Shown: positions 48,925-57,995, numbered from the stretch's first letter. The stretch is 64,000 nucleotides of DNA from Streptomyces sp. NBC_01775 (GCF_035917675.1 NZ_CP109104.1:6572001-6636000); one strand, 5' to 3'. A program made the numbers and translations. Notes: generated by a model from the sequence alone, not told the origin.

Positions 48925-51132
48925 ATGGGCATCGGGATCACGCATGAGCAGCGGGAGTTGGCCGAGTCCGTGCGCGGGTGGGCGGCGCGGGCCGTGCCGT
49001 CCGAGGAGCGGCGCAAGCTGCTGGAGGCGGCGCCGGACCCGTCGCCGCCCGCCTTCTGGGAGAGCCTCGCCCAGCAGGGTCTGTGCGGGTTGCATCTGCC
49101 GGAGGCGGCGGGTGGCGGGGGCGGCTCGCTGCTGGACCTGGCCGTCGTGCTGGAGGAGACCGGTACGGCGGCGTTGCCCGGGCCGTTCCTGCCGCACGTA
49201 CTGGCGGCCGAACTGCTGCACACGGGCGGTGCCCGGCCCGAGTTGGTCCGCGCACTGGCGACCGGCGAGCGCGTCGCGGCCGTCGCCCTGGACAGCGGCT
49301 CGCTGACCGCCGTCCTCCAAGGCGACAGCTATGTGCTGGACGGCGCCGCCCCGCCCGTCCTGGCCGGGGCGCAGGCCGACCTGCTGGTGCTGGCCGCCGA
49401 GACGGCGACGGGCACCGTGTGGCTGGCCGCCGACGCCGCCGCCCTCCAGGTACGCGCCCACGAGAGCGCCGACCCGCTGCGGCCGACGGCACAGGTGACC
49501 GCCGAGGGCGTCGCCGTACCCGCCGCGCGGGCCCTGGAGGCCGACGGGCAGCTCGTACGCGACCTCGCGCGCACCCTGCACGCGGCAGAGGCGTGCGGGG
49601 TGGCGGCCTGGGCGCTGGACACGGCGGCCGAACACGCCAAGGTACGCGAACAGTTCGGCCGCCCCATCGGCCAGTTCCAGGCCGTCAAGCACCTGTGCGC
49701 GGACATGCTCGTACGGCTGGAGCAGGCCCGCGCCCTCACCTGGGACGCGGCCCGCGCGGCCCGCGAGGACGGCGCGGGGGCCCTGAAGGCGGCTGAAGCG
49801 CGCGGGCTGACGGCGGCGCTCGCCGCCTCCGCCGCGCTGGAGGCCGCCTACACCTGCGCCAAGGACTGCGTGCAGATCCTCGGCGGCATCGGCTTCACCT
49901 GGGAGCACGACGCGCATCTGTATCTGCGCAGGGCCGTGGTCGCGCGGCAGCTGCTCGGCACCGGCGCCGCGCACCGGCTGCGCGCCGCGCGGCTCGCCGC
50001 CGACGGCGCCCGACGCGAGCTGACGACGGAGCTGCCCCCGGAGGCCGAGCCCTACCGCGCGGCGGCCCGCGAGGCCGCCGCCACCGCGCGCGGCCTGGAC
50101 CCGGCCGCCGCGCGCCGCGCCCTGGCCCCCACCGGGTACGCGGCGCCGCACCTGCCCGAGCCGTACGGCCTCGGCGCGGGCCCCGTACGGCAGTTGGCCG
50201 TGCAGCGGGAGCTGGCGGACGCGGGAGTGAAGGTGAGCGACCTGGGCATCGCCACCTGGGTGGTGCCCTCGCTGATCGCCTACGGCACCCCCGAGCAGCG
50301 CGACCGCCATCTGCCGCCCACGCTGCGCGGCGAGGTGCTGTGGTGCCAGCTGTTCTCCGAGCCGGGCGCCGGCTCGGACCTGGCGTCGCTGCGTACACGT
50401 GCCGTACGCGGTGAGGACGGCGGCTGGCGGGTCGACGGGCAGAAGGTGTGGACGTCGGCGGCGCAGTGGTCGGACTGGGGCATCCTGCTGGCCCGCACCG
50501 ACCCGGCGGCGCCCAAGCACGAGGGGCTGACCTTCTTCCTCGTCGACATGAAGAACACCCCCGGCATCGACGTGCGCCCCCTCAAGGAGATCACCGGCGA
50601 TTCCCTCTTCAACGAGGTCTACTTCGACGATGTGCCGCTGCCCGCCGACGCGGTCGTCGGCGAGGTCGGCGACGGCTGGCGCGTCGCCCGCCACACGCTG
50701 GGCAACGAGCGCGTCCACATGGCCGACCAGCTCACCTTCAGCACCGGCCTGGAGGCCCTCATCGGGCGGCTGGACACGGTGGACGACACCGTACGGGAGC
50801 GGATCGGGGCGCTGGCCGCCGAGGCGCACGCCCTCGCCTGCATCGGCCTGCGCACCACCCTCCAGCAGGTCGAAGGCCTCGACCCGGGTGCGGGCGCCAG
50901 CGTACGGAAGCTGATCCAGACCCCGCACCAGCAGCGCGTGGCCGAGCTGGCCCTCGAACTCCTGGGCTGGCGCGGCGCGCTGTGCGAGGGCGAAGGGGAG
51001 CGGGCCGTGCACGGCTTCTTGATGTCGCGCTGCCTGACCATCGCGGGCGGCACCACCCAGGTCCAGCTCAACGTGGTGGCCGAACGCCTGCTCGGCCTCC
51101 CCCGCGACCCCGAGCCCCGCCCCCTCATCTGA
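48925..51132 (+). CDS. fadE34: FadE34-like double-domain acyl-CoA dehydrogenase
   Basis: The 735-residue protein contains two acyl-CoA dehydrogenase modules in one chain. The first (about 1-365) has the helical start and the [19 protein letters not shown] and [13 protein letters not shown] motifs; the second (about 375-735) has [19 protein letters not shown], the [17 protein letters not shown] core and a C-terminal [20 protein letters not shown]. Such fusions, as in mycobacterial FadE34, replace the alpha2beta2 enzymes that dehydrogenate steroid side-chain CoA thioesters. In M. tuberculosis fadE34 is next to kstR. A KstR-type site overlaps its promoter, and an Ltp1-like gene follows. Confidence 0.85.
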   Translation: MGIGITHEQRELAESVRGWAARAVPSEERRKLLEAAPDPSPPAFWESLAQQGLCGLHLPEAAGGGGGSLLDLAVVLEETGTAALPGPFLPHVLAAELLHTGGARPELVRALATGERVAAVALDSGSLTAVLQGDSYVLDGAAPPVLAGAQADLLVLAAETATGTVWLAADAAALQVRAHESADPLRPTAQVTAEGVAVPAARALEADGQLVRDLARTLHAAEACGVAAWALDTAAEHAKVREQFGRPIGQFQAVKHLCADMLVRLEQARALTWDAARAAREDGAGALKAAEARGLTAALAASAALEAAYTCAKDCVQILGGIGFTWEHDAHLYLRRAVVARQLLGTGAAHRLRAARLAADGARRELTTELPPEAEPYRAAAREAAATARGLDPAAARRALAPTGYAAPHLPEPYGLGAGPVRQLAVQRELADAGVKVSDLGIATWVVPSLIAYGTPEQRDRHLPPTLRGEVLWCQLFSEPGAGSDLASLRTRAVRGEDGGWRVDGQKVWTSAAQWSDWGILLARTDPAAPKHEGLTFFLVDMKNTPGIDVRPLKEITGDSLFNEVYFDDVPLPADAVVGEVGDGWRVARHTLGNERVHMADQLTFSTGLEALIGRLDTVDDTVRERIGALAAEAHALACIGLRTTLQQVEGLDPGAGASVRKLIQTPHQQRVAELALELLGWRGALCEGEGERAVHGFLMSRCLTIAGGTTQVQLNVVAERLLGLPRDPEPRPLI

Positions 51133-51165
51133 CCCGGACCCCGCCCCCTCATCGACTGACTCCCG

Positions 51166-51204
51166 CTTCGGACTCCGGCTTCGGACTCCGGCTTCGGACT
51201 CCGG
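51166..51204. repeat. Three 13-bp tandem repeats
   Basis: CTTCGGACTCCGG is repeated three times without interruption in the 91-nt gap between the fadE34-like and thiolase-like genes. GGAGG for the next gene follows. The units could form alternative hairpins (TCCGG/CCGGA) but no specific function is implied. Confidence 0.8.
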
Positions 51205-51223
51205 CTTTCCAGGAGGCACCGCA

Positions 51224-52438
51224 ATGACAGGCAAGGCATTCATCGTCGGCGTAGGCATGACGAAGTTCGAGAAGCCCGAGGCGCGCGAGTGGCAGTACTG
51301 GGACATGGCGGGCGAGGCCGGCCGCGCGGCCCTCGCCGACGCCGGAATCCCCTACGACCTGGTCGAGCAGGCCCCCGTCGGCTACTGCTACCAGGCGTCC
51401 ACGGCGGCCCAGCGGGCCGTCTACGAGCTGGGCCTGACCGGCATCCCCGTCTACAACGTCAACAACAACTGCGCCACCGGCTCCACCGCCTTGATGATGG
51501 CCCGCCAGTTCGTGGCCTCGGGCCTCAACGACTGTGTGCTGGCGCTGGGGTTCGAGAAGATGAAGAAGGGCGCGCTGGGCGCCGGTTCGGGCGGGGCCCG
51601 CGGCGGAGCCGCTGAGGACGACTTCGCCACCTCGCCGGTCGCCCGGCACTACGGCGTCATGGCGGCGCGGCACGGCTTCGAGATGACGCCGCCGACCGCG
51701 CAGATCTTCGGCAACGCGGCGCGCGAGCACATGGAGCGGTACGGCACCACGGCCGCGCAGCTGGCCGCCGTCGGCGAGAAGAACCACCGCCACTCCGCGG
51801 CCAACCCCCGCGCGCAGTTCCAGGACGTCTACACACGCGAGGAGATCCTCGCCGCCAGGACCATCCACGACCCCCTCACCAAACTCCAGTGCTCCCCGAC
51901 CTCCGACGGCTCGGCGGCGGCCGTCGTCGCCTCGGAACGCTTCGTTCGCGAACACGGCCTGGCGGAGCGGGCCGTGGAGATCGCGGCGCAGACCATGACG
52001 ACCGACACCGCCGAGTCCTTCGCCTCGGGCTCCTGTATCGACGTCGTAGGCCGGCCGATGTCCCGTGCGGCGGCCACCCGGGTCTACGAGGACAGCGGCC
52101 TGGGCATCGAGGACGTCGACGTGATCGAGCTGCACGACTGCTTCTCCATCAACGAGCTCCTCACCTACGAGGCGCTCGGCATGTGTCCCGAGGGCAAGTC
52201 CGGCCCCCTGGTGGAGTCCGGCGTCACCACCTATGGGGGTGACTGGGTGGTCAACCCCTCCGGCGGCCTCATCTCCAAGGGACACCCCCTGGGCGCGACG
52301 GGCATCGCCCAGTGCGCGGAGCTCGTGTGGCAGCTCCGGGGCGAAGCGGGCCCCCGCCAGGTCGACGCCGCACGGGTGGGCCTGGCCCACAACATCGGCC
52401 TCGGCGGCGCGGCGGTGGTGACCTTGCTGCGGCGGTGA
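51224..52438 (+). CDS. Lipid-transfer protein / thiolase-like protein, Ltp1-type
   Basis: A 404-residue thiolase-fold protein of the SCP-x/Ltp group. The N terminus [19 protein letters not shown], the nucleophile region [12 protein letters not shown] (C83), [10 protein letters not shown] and [10 protein letters not shown] match Ltp1-like proteins of actinobacteria. Members act as steroid thiolases or, with a DUF35 partner, as retro-aldolases on side-chain intermediates; no DUF35 gene lies next to this one. AGGAGG stands 8 nt before the ATG. It is probably co-transcribed with the fadE34-like gene behind the KstR-type operator. Confidence 0.8.
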   Translation: MTGKAFIVGVGMTKFEKPEAREWQYWDMAGEAGRAALADAGIPYDLVEQAPVGYCYQASTAAQRAVYELGLTGIPVYNVNNNCATGSTALMMARQFVASGLNDCVLALGFEKMKKGALGAGSGGARGGAAEDDFATSPVARHYGVMAARHGFEMTPPTAQIFGNAAREHMERYGTTAAQLAAVGEKNHRHSAANPRAQFQDVYTREEILAARTIHDPLTKLQCSPTSDGSAAAVVASERFVREHGLAERAVEIAAQTMTTDTAESFASGSCIDVVGRPMSRAAATRVYEDSGLGIEDVDVIELHDCFSINELLTYEALGMCPEGKSGPLVESGVTTYGGDWVVNPSGGLISKGHPLGATGIAQCAELVWQLRGEAGPRQVDAARVGLAHNIGLGGAAVVTLLRR

Positions 52439-52468
52439 GGGGATCCCGTATCCGGTGCCGCGGCGGTG

Positions 52469-52663
52469 TCAGCCATCGGGTTCTTCTGGCGTGGTGGTTT
52501 CCATTTCCCGCGCCCATCGGCGGCTCCAGGTGTCCAGTGGGCTCAGCGCCTCGACGAGATCCTGGCCGAGCCGGGTGAGGTGGTAGCCGTCGCCGTGCCG
52601 GGTGAGGAGGCGGGCGCCGGTCAGCTCGTCGAGCCGGACGCTCAGGCCGGACTCAGCCCGGAA
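52469..52663 (-). pseudogene. C-terminal stump of an HxlR-type regulator
   Basis: The minus strand codes for SGLSVRLDELTGARLLTRHG, GYHLTRLGQDLVEALSPLDTW and a short tail before the stop at 52469. This is the second half of an HxlR winged helix; the first half with the recognition helix is missing. Upstream the frame runs into the truncated AhpD-like gene on the other strand. Confidence 0.6.
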
Positions 52664-52927
52664 CAGCTCCGGGCGACCGCCGACACCGATCCGGCAGCCG
52701 GCGCCGACTGGCCGCCACGCCATGCGGCACTGCTCGACGCGGTCGACGAACTGCACGACACGGCGCGGCTCTCCGAGTCCGCCTGGGACGTCCTGCGCGT
52801 TCACTACGAGGACGCTCAGCTGCTCGAACTCCTCGTGCTGACCGGCTGGTACCGAACCATCAGCTACCTGGCCAACGGGCTCCTGCTGGAAGAGGAATCC
52901 TGGGGCACCCGGTTCCCGACGCGGTAA
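52646..52927 (+). pseudogene. C-terminal stump of an AhpD/CMD-like gene
   Basis: GLSPEQLRATADTDP, HAALLDAVDELHDTARLSES and the DAQLLELLVLTGWYRTISYL segment are the C-terminal half of a carboxymuconolactone-decarboxylase-family protein. The CxxC half is missing. The stump abuts the HxlR stump head to head. A frame exists from 52466 but its first 60 codons are antisense to the HxlR remnant and not homologous. Confidence 0.6.
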
Positions 52928-52973
52928 CAATCCCGCACGTCCGGGTCGGCCGCCGCCGGACGCTCGGGCCCTG

Positions 52974-53240
52974 TCAGCTCAAGGAGCCGACCACCGGTGT
53001 CCACTCCCGGACGGCTGCCACTTCGACGCCCGGTGTGCGGTAGTACGGATCGGCGTCCAGGACGCGCTCCAGTTCCGCAGGTCCGACGTCGAACACCAGC
53101 AGCGCGCCCGAGTCGTCCGCCCACGGACCCGCCGCGAGCAGCCGCCCCTCCTCGTGGAGCCGGGTGAGGAACGAGCGGTGCGCCGGACGTGCGGCGAGAC
53201 GCTCCGGGGAGGCGGTGAAGGCCAGCTCAAGGATCATCAT
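52974..53240 (-). CDS. YciI-like protein
   Basis: An 88-residue ferredoxin-like-fold protein of the YciI/YCII family. It shows the conserved HRSFLTRLHEEGRLLAAGPW, with the His near the start of the helix, and DPYYRTPGVEVAAVREWTPV near the end, including the Asp-Pro-Tyr/Phe motif of the family. Two ATG codons are adjacent (53240 and 53237). Function of YciI proteins is not settled; a His/Asp active site is suspected. Divergent from the Crp-like regulator, with only 23 nt between starts. Confidence 0.75.
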   Translation of the reverse strand: MMILELAFTASPERLAARPAHRSFLTRLHEEGRLLAAGPWADDSGALLVFDVGPAELERVLDADPYYRTPGVEVAAVREWTPVVGSLS

Positions 53241-53263
53241 GCGGCGGACGATACGGTCGGACG

Positions 53264-53980
53264 GTGACGAGTTCAGTATCAGCCGATACACCGGCGCCCT
53301 GGCGGGCGTTGGCCACCGTGCCGCTGCTGGCCGGATTGCCGGAAGCCCGGCTGCGCATGCTGTGGCGGAACTCGCCGCCTCGCCGCTACCGAGCGGGAGA
53401 GGTACTGCGCGGGGCCGGCGATCCGGCGGAACATCTCCTTCTGCTGCTGCACGGCAGGGTGTCGGCCACCCTCGGCACAGCCACCGGCCGGGTCGTCCGC
53501 TTCGGTGAGTGGGCCGGGCCCTGCGCGCTGGACAAGGTCGCCGTGATCGACGGCCGCGGACACACGGCGACCCTTACCGGCGTCACCGCCTGCTCCGTAC
53601 GCGCTCTGCCGCGAGCCCGGTTCGAAGAGCTGGTCGGCGATGCGCCCTCGGTGCGCACCCACGTACTGCGCCTCCTCGCCGACCACGCCCGGCATCACCA
53701 GGAGCGCTTCACCGACGCCGCCACCTTGCCCGTCGAGGCCAGATTGGCGAGCTGGCTGCTGGCGCGGACCGCGGCAGCAGCCCAGGCGCGGGTCGAACTG
53801 CCGCGTACACAGCAGGAACTGGCCGACCTGCTGGGAACCACCCGGGTGACGGTCAACCGCGCCCTCTCCCGGCTGCGCCGCGACGGCCTGGTCGAGGTCA
53901 CCCGCCGCACCGCCACGGTGCTCGCGCCGGAGCTGATGGCACTGCGCGCGGCTTCACTCCGGAACAGCCGCGAGGACTGA
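53264..53980 (+). CDS. Crp/Fnr-family transcriptional regulator
   Basis: A 238-residue regulator with an N-terminal cyclic-nucleotide-binding-like beta-barrel (LLAGLPEARLRMLWRNSPPR, GEVLRGAGDPAEHLLLLLHG) and a C-terminal HTH_Crp (PRTQQELADLLGTTRVTVNR, ALSRLRRDGLVEV). The Cys pattern for an Fnr-type iron-sulfur cluster is absent, and the Arg/Ser pair that binds cAMP is not clear. GTG start. Divergent from the YciI-like gene, which is the natural target to test. Confidence 0.85.
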   Translation: MTSSVSADTPAPWRALATVPLLAGLPEARLRMLWRNSPPRRYRAGEVLRGAGDPAEHLLLLLHGRVSATLGTATGRVVRFGEWAGPCALDKVAVIDGRGHTATLTGVTACSVRALPRARFEELVGDAPSVRTHVLRLLADHARHHQERFTDAATLPVEARLASWLLARTAAAAQARVELPRTQQELADLLGTTRVTVNRALSRLRRDGLVEVTRRTATVLAPELMALRAASLRNSRED

Positions 53981-53994
53981 CGGCCCCGGCTGCC

Positions 53995-54120
53995 GAGGCG
54001 TGGGCGCACAGGTGCACCAGACCGTTTTCCCGCCGCCGGGCGCGGCTGCCCCACGCGGTGGCGAGCACATCGACGAGCAGTATCCCGTGCCCCGACTCGG
54101 CGTCGTCGGACGGCTGCTGA
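53995..54120 (-). pseudogene. C-terminal relic of an HATPase-type (anti-sigma-like) protein
   Basis: On the minus strand SDDAESGHGILLVDVLATAW and, after a one-base shift, GKTVWCTCAPTP correspond to the last part of the small Streptomyces ATP-binding proteins (HATPase_c_2) with their ESG.G..LV and GK.VW endings. The break in frame and missing 5' part show that it is dead. It ends exactly at the inverted repeat at 54121. Confidence 0.5.
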
Positions 54121-54160
54121 GGCCCTGTTCTCGTATAGCTACGGCCAGGTGGCGTGCAGC
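54121..54160 (+). repeat. Left copy of a 40-bp inverted repeat
   Basis: Begins GGCCCTGTTCTCGTATAGCT and matches the reverse complement of 56594-56633 at 37 of 40 bases. The two copies bound a 2.5-kb segment with an MFS gene, a CGNR regulator and a zinc-finger ORF. The 54161-54357 interval contains a CTCGTT-N6-AACGAG hairpin and no gene. Confidence 0.8.
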
Positions 54161-54357
54161 GCTGAGTAACGGTCCGGGCCTCGTTTCCCGCTGCCAGTCG
54201 GCTCGTTGAGCTTAACGAGTGATCTCGGCGGGCAAGGGGCGGGGGCGTGAGGCAGGACTGGGAGCCGGAGGACCTGATTGAGGTCTGGACAGAGTTGGGC
54301 GCTCGGAGCGGGCGGAGAAGTCGTCCAGCGCCTCCGGGCTGCGCCTGATGTGAAGGG

Positions 54358-55629
54358 TCAGTGGTCTGAGACGCGTCGGCGGGTGGGGAGTTCCGCCTTG
54401 GCCGTGACCGCCAGGGCTACGACGGTCAACAGGGACAGCAGTGCCCAGGCCGGGGTGAAGCTGCTGGTGAGGTCGACCAGCAGGCCGAGCACGGGCGGCA
54501 CCGTAACGATGGCGATCTGGTTGACGGACATGGCCAGCCCCAGGGCGAAGCCGGTCTTGCCCGGCGGAGCCGCTTCGGTGACGTAGGCGACCCACGGGCC
54601 GTACCAGCCGAAGCCGAAGAAGCCGAGCCAGACGAAGACGCCGGAAGCGACGACCGGTGCACTCCCGGCCGGTGTCATCAGCACGGCCAGCCCGGCGATC
54701 ACGGCGACCATGCAGACCAGCACGATGGCATAGCGCCCGGACCTGCTCCGGTCGCTCCATGCCGCCAGGCAGATCCGGCCGGCAACGCCCGCCCCCTGGG
54801 AGGCCACCAGGACCAGGGCCGCCTTCCCGGCGCCGACCGATGACGCCTGGTGGAGGTGGAGCACCGTCAGGATGCCCACGCCGTACTGCACCGAGATCAG
54901 GCTGGTTCCCGACAGCATGATCTTCACCGTGGACGGTTCACGGAGCATGCGCAGCCGGGCGCGGAGCTGTGCCGCGAGCCGGTCCGAGGGTTCCTTGTCC
55001 TGCGGGGCGGGCAGTGTGGGTGGCCGGCGGTAGCAGCCCATGAAGAGGCCGGCTCCAAGCAACGCGATAAAGCCGCCGGTCAGCAGCGTCGCCCGCCAGC
55101 CGAACTCTGCGGCGACGAGGGGGAGTACGGCCGAGGCGAGCGCCGCCCCCAGCGGCAGCCCAGCCTGCCGGATACCCATGGCGAAGCCGCGCTGTGACGT
55201 GCCGAACCAAGACGCCACCGACTTGCTCCCGCCCGGCTGGACGGTGCTGTATCCCATGCCGACCACCAACAGCGCGACCAGCAGGGCCGTGTATCCCGGC
55301 GCCAGGCTCCCCGCGCCCAGAGCCAGCCCGACCGCGCCGGCCCCGATCCCGACCACCCAGCGCTCGCTGTAACGGTCCAGCAGCTCGCCCGCCACCAGCA
55401 GCCCGGCCAACGGCACGAGCTGGGCCGCCGAGACGAGCAGGCCCAGTTGCGCCGTACTCAGGTCCAGGGCGCGCTGAAGGTGGACGCTGAGCGCTCCGAG
55501 GCCGCCCACGAAGAAGCCGGACGCAGCCTGCGTGAAGGTGGCAATGCCCAGCACGATCCAGCGATAGCGCCACGGGTCGCGGACCTGGGATCCGGCGCGT
55601 CCGGCGGTTTGTTGTGTCACGCCGGCCAT
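54358..55629 (-). CDS. MFS transporter (OFA/CynX-like)
   Basis: A 423-residue transporter with twelve predicted helices. The loop between helices 2 and 3 is GELLDRYSERWVVGIGAG, close to the MFS G-x3-D-R-x-G/R-R consensus, and a long cytoplasmic loop (PTLPAPQDKEPSDRLAAQLR) lies in the middle. The proline- and glycine-rich helices 4-5 (STVQPGGSKSVASWFGTSQR) are typical of the oxalate/formate-cyanate branch (organic-acid or small anion transport). It is divergent from a CGNR regulator with only 17 nt between start codons, so transcript leaders overlap. Lies within the inverted-repeat module. Confidence 0.8.
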   Translation of the reverse strand: MAGVTQQTAGRAGSQVRDPWRYRWIVLGIATFTQAASGFFVGGLGALSVHLQRALDLSTAQLGLLVSAAQLVPLAGLLVAGELLDRYSERWVVGIGAGAVGLALGAGSLAPGYTALLVALLVVGMGYSTVQPGGSKSVASWFGTSQRGFAMGIRQAGLPLGAALASAVLPLVAAEFGWRATLLTGGFIALLGAGLFMGCYRRPPTLPAPQDKEPSDRLAAQLRARLRMLREPSTVKIMLSGTSLISVQYGVGILTVLHLHQASSVGAGKAALVLVASQGAGVAGRICLAAWSDRSRSGRYAIVLVCMVAVIAGLAVLMTPAGSAPVVASGVFVWLGFFGFGWYGPWVAYVTEAAPPGKTGFALGLAMSVNQIAIVTVPPVLGLLVDLTSSFTPAWALLSLLTVVALAVTAKAELPTRRRVSDH

Positions 55630-55644
55630 ACTGTTGTAATGGCC
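55624..55644. promoter_or_regulatory. Palindrome covering the divergent MFS/CGNR starts
   Basis: GGCCAT-N9-ATGGCC spans the start codon of the MFS gene and ends 2 nt before the ATG of the CGNR gene. A protein bound here would block both genes; the CGNR protein itself is the obvious candidate. Confidence 0.4.
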
Positions 55645-55646
55645 TT

Positions 55647-56171
55647 ATGCTACTCAACCCTTACGGCGAGGATGCGGTGAACCTGGCCGCGGAGCTGGCC
55701 AACCGCCGGCCTGAGAGCGCGGATGAGCTGGCGGACCGCTGCTGCGACGCCGGGCTCATGATGGAGCGCCCGGTAACAGCGGACGATCTCGGCCGCGCCC
55801 AGGCCGCACTCGACGCCTGGGAGAGGGTCGTCGACGCCGCAGGGGAGCAGGAGCGCGCCGATCTGCTGAACCGAATGCTGGCCGAGGCCGCCGCCTACCC
55901 GCGGCTGACCACCCACCCCGGTGCCGACTGGCATCTGCACTATCGGGACGCGCAACAGCCGCTCGGCTCCGTACTGTTCACGCTGTTCGCGGTCGGCACC
56001 GCATTCCATCTGGCGGGCCGGGGCATGCACCGGCTACGGCGCTGCGAGACGGCTGAATGTGACACGGCCTTCGCCGACACCTCGCGCACCGGACGACAGC
56101 GCTACTGCTCCCAGCGCTGCGCCAACCGCGACGCCGTCCGCAGGCACCGGGCGCGGGCCGCGATCACCTGA
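55647..56171 (+). CDS. CGNR zinc-finger / ABATE-type regulator
   Basis: The 174-residue protein has a helical N-terminal half of the ABATE (stress-induced regulator) type and a C-terminal zinc finger with CETAECDTAFADTSRTGRQR and YCSQRCANRDAVRRHRAR, i.e. C-x4-C...C-x3-C and the CxNR signature. Such proteins regulate adjacent transporter or stress genes. It is divergent from the MFS gene at 17-nt distance and shares a palindromic site with it. The ATG at 55647 has no Shine-Dalgarno sequence, so leaderless translation is likely. Confidence 0.8.
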   Translation: MLLNPYGEDAVNLAAELANRRPESADELADRCCDAGLMMERPVTADDLGRAQAALDAWERVVDAAGEQERADLLNRMLAEAAAYPRLTTHPGADWHLHYRDAQQPLGSVLFTLFAVGTAFHLAGRGMHRLRRCETAECDTAFADTSRTGRQRYCSQRCANRDAVRRHRARAAIT

Positions 56172-56202
56172 CCAGTTGACGACCCACGTTTCATAGGTGA
56201 CC

Positions 56203-56259
56203 ACTCATGAAACAGGCGCTTGCCCGGCCGCTCACCTGCGGCGACCATGTTTCATGAGT
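56203..56259. repeat. TTTCATGA-type inverted repeats
   Basis: ACTCATGAAACA (56203-56214) and TGTTTCATGAGT (56248-56259) are perfect 12-bp inverted repeats with 33 bp between. Partial copies stand at 56188 (GTTTCATAGG) and 56281 (TGAAACAT). The set looks like a protein-binding array in front of the zinc-finger ORF. Confidence 0.55.
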
Positions 56260-56309
56260 TGTTGCAAAAGACTGGAAGCCTGAAACATCCTCATCAAACG
56301 CTCCGGTGT

Positions 56310-56594
56310 GTGACCGACGACTTCACGCGCGTGGAAGCCCACGACTGCCCGACGTCCACCTGCGCCGCCCCCGCGGGCTCGCCCTGCCGCACCGGCAAGG
56401 GCATGGTGGCCATCCAGTACCACACCGCCCGCTTCCGCCTGGCGCCCCACCTCGCTGAGGAGTTGGAGGCCAGCGACGTAGGGCCAGCACCCCTCACCCG
56501 CCACCGTCATGCGGATGCTGCGCGAGCACGACGAGCAGGCGATCGGCGTCTGATGTTCCAGCGAGCCAAACGAACCCCTGAGCCTAACCGATAG
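56310..56594 (+). CDS. Small zinc-finger protein, probably frameshifted at its C terminus
   Basis: The 94-residue ORF starts with GTG and carries DCPTSTCAAPAGSPCRTGKG followed by YHTARFRLA, a CxxxxC-x6-C...H pattern of the small DNA-binding zinc fingers found with actinobacterial integrative elements. After about 60 residues the frame becomes Arg-rich and unnatural, while another frame reads PSPATVMRMLREHDEQAIGV and then stops, a plausible original C terminus. A frameshift near 56480 is therefore likely. It is inside the inverted-repeat module. Confidence 0.45.
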   Translation: MTDDFTRVEAHDCPTSTCAAPAGSPCRTGKGMVAIQYHTARFRLAPHLAEELEASDVGPAPLTRHRHADAARARRAGDRRLMFQRAKRTPEPNR

Positions 56595-56633
56595 CTACAC
56601 ACCACCTGGCCGTAGTTATACGAGAACAGGGCC
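56594..56633 (-). repeat. Right copy of the 40-bp inverted repeat
   Basis: Read on the minus strand it begins GGCCCTGTTCTCGTATAACT and differs from the left copy at three positions. It starts right after the stop codon of the zinc-finger ORF. Confidence 0.8.
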
Positions 56634-56730
56634 GCTGAAGCGTGGGGCGGGGGCTTGCTCGGGTGCGTGGGGGCCGATACCGAAGTGCCGCCGCCGGTCC
56701 TGGGACTCGGCGGCGGCACCCGGTAAGAAA

Positions 56731-57480
56731 TTACGCGCAGGGCTTGTAGAACTGCTTCCAGCCGTCGCTGGGCATGGACGGCGGGTCGGAAAGCGCCCCG
56801 GCCTCGCCGTACTTCAGGAAGTCGTCGTAGTTGAATTCGCCCGGACCGTTGTCCGACTCCGACAGGCGCACGTCCCGGTCCAGCTGCCCGTCCCCACCGT
56901 TGTTGAGGATCGCGAGGTCCGGGTACTCGTCCTTGTTGAAGTTGGCGACCCGAAGCTCCTTGGCCTCGCCGTGCTCTCCGATGTCGGAGTGCCGGGAGTC
57001 GGCGGAGCCCAGGTCCGTCCGGTTGACCGGGCCGGGGCGGTATTCCGCGAGGCGCGCGTTGTTGGGGTCGTCGCCGTCGGCCGGCTCGACGATGTTGACG
57101 ACCAGGTCCAGGGTGCCGTCGTTCTGGAAGTCGGCGACGGCGGCTGTCGCGACCTCACCCTTCTTCGCGCCGAGAAGGTCCTTGACAGCGACCTTGTCAC
57201 CCCACCCGCCGCTGTCGGTGCCCCACCGGATCGTCATCTTGGTGCCGGTGTGCCCAGGGTTGCTGATCATGTCCTGGTTGCCGTCACCATCGAGATCGCC
57301 GAGCAGCGTCGTCGCGTCGGTCAGGCAGGTGGCCTCTGCCTTGGTGGCGTTGCCGGCCTTCGCCGTGCTGTCCGAGGAGGACGACTCGGCCGCCCCCGCC
57401 TGGAAACCGGCGACAGTCAGGCCCATGGTGGCGGCCACGAGAGAGGAGGCGATCAAACGTGAGCGCCGTGTGCGAAGCAT
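56731..57480 (-). CDS. Secreted FG-GAP/VCBS repeat protein
   Basis: The 249-residue protein has a signal peptide (SRLIASSLVAATMGLTVAGF, cleavage near GAA) and a beta-propeller-like region with Asp-rich Ca-binding turns: LGDLDGDGNQDMIS, VADFQNDGTLDLVV and VANFNKDEYPDLAIL. Only three to four blades are present, fewer than the seven of a full propeller, so it may be a partial or self-associating form. GGAAAACATTC precedes the ATG. Two Cys (one near residue 50, one at the end) could form a disulfide. Binding or enzyme function unknown. Confidence 0.7.
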   Translation of the reverse strand: MLRTRRSRLIASSLVAATMGLTVAGFQAGAAESSSSDSTAKAGNATKAEATCLTDATTLLGDLDGDGNQDMISNPGHTGTKMTIRWGTDSGGWGDKVAVKDLLGAKKGEVATAAVADFQNDGTLDLVVNIVEPADGDDPNNARLAEYRPGPVNRTDLGSADSRHSDIGEHGEAKELRVANFNKDEYPDLAILNNGGDGQLDRDVRLSESDNGPGEFNYDDFLKYGEAGALSDPPSMPSDGWKQFYKPCA

Positions 57481-57668
57481 GAATGTTTTCCTTTCCGTTG
57501 TTACTGCGAGGTGAGATGCGGGCGCTGCCACGGGAGTTCACGCCCGGTTCGTCGTGTTACGTGGCCGTGACATTTGAGGGGAGGGCGGCGGGAGGGCGCA
57601 CGCTCGCCGTGCTGAGCAGGGTTCGCGCCCCTGAAGGTCAGCTTCCACCGGCCTTCACTTCCCATTAG

Positions 57669-57995
57669 GCGTACTCCTCCCGCGGCAACCGCGCCCACCT
57701 GCGCAGGCGGGGCATCAAGGCCGTCATCCCGGAGAAACGGGGCCAGGCCGCCAACCGGAAGCTGAAGGGCCGCGAAGGGGGACGCCCCGTCGACCACGAC
57801 GCCGAGCTCCACAAGGAGAGGAACACCGTCGAGCGTCTGATCAACAAACTGAAGGCGTGGCGGGGCATCGCGACGCGCTACGGCAAGACCCCGGAAAGCC
57901 ACCTCGCCGGGCTTCACCTGCGTGCCTCGGTGATCTGGATCAAAGACCTCACCCGAACCAGAGCCGAGAGCCGCGCAGGTGATCGAGGGGCGTAG
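57669..57995 (+). pseudogene. C-terminal fragment of an IS5-family transposase
   Basis: The frame begins after an in-frame TAG and reads AYSSRGNRAHLRRRGIKAVI, PEKRGQAANRK, the catalytic-Glu region HKERNTVERLINKLKAWRGI and TRYGKTPESHLAGLHLRASV, the last third of an IS5-group DDE transposase. The DD part is missing and no terminal repeats were found, so this is an insertion-sequence scar. The remaining bases of 57481-58120 show no other gene. Confidence 0.75.

Noticed and set aside
47470..51306. Very long open frame on the minus strand (over 1200 codons)
   Set aside because: It is antisense to the paralogous membrane proteins and the FadE34-like enzyme, has no domain similarity and is Arg/Gly/Gln-rich. 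This is the usual result of high GC.
57669..57995. A functional insertion sequence
   Set aside because: Only the last third of the transposase is present, preceded by an in-frame stop, and no inverted ends were found.
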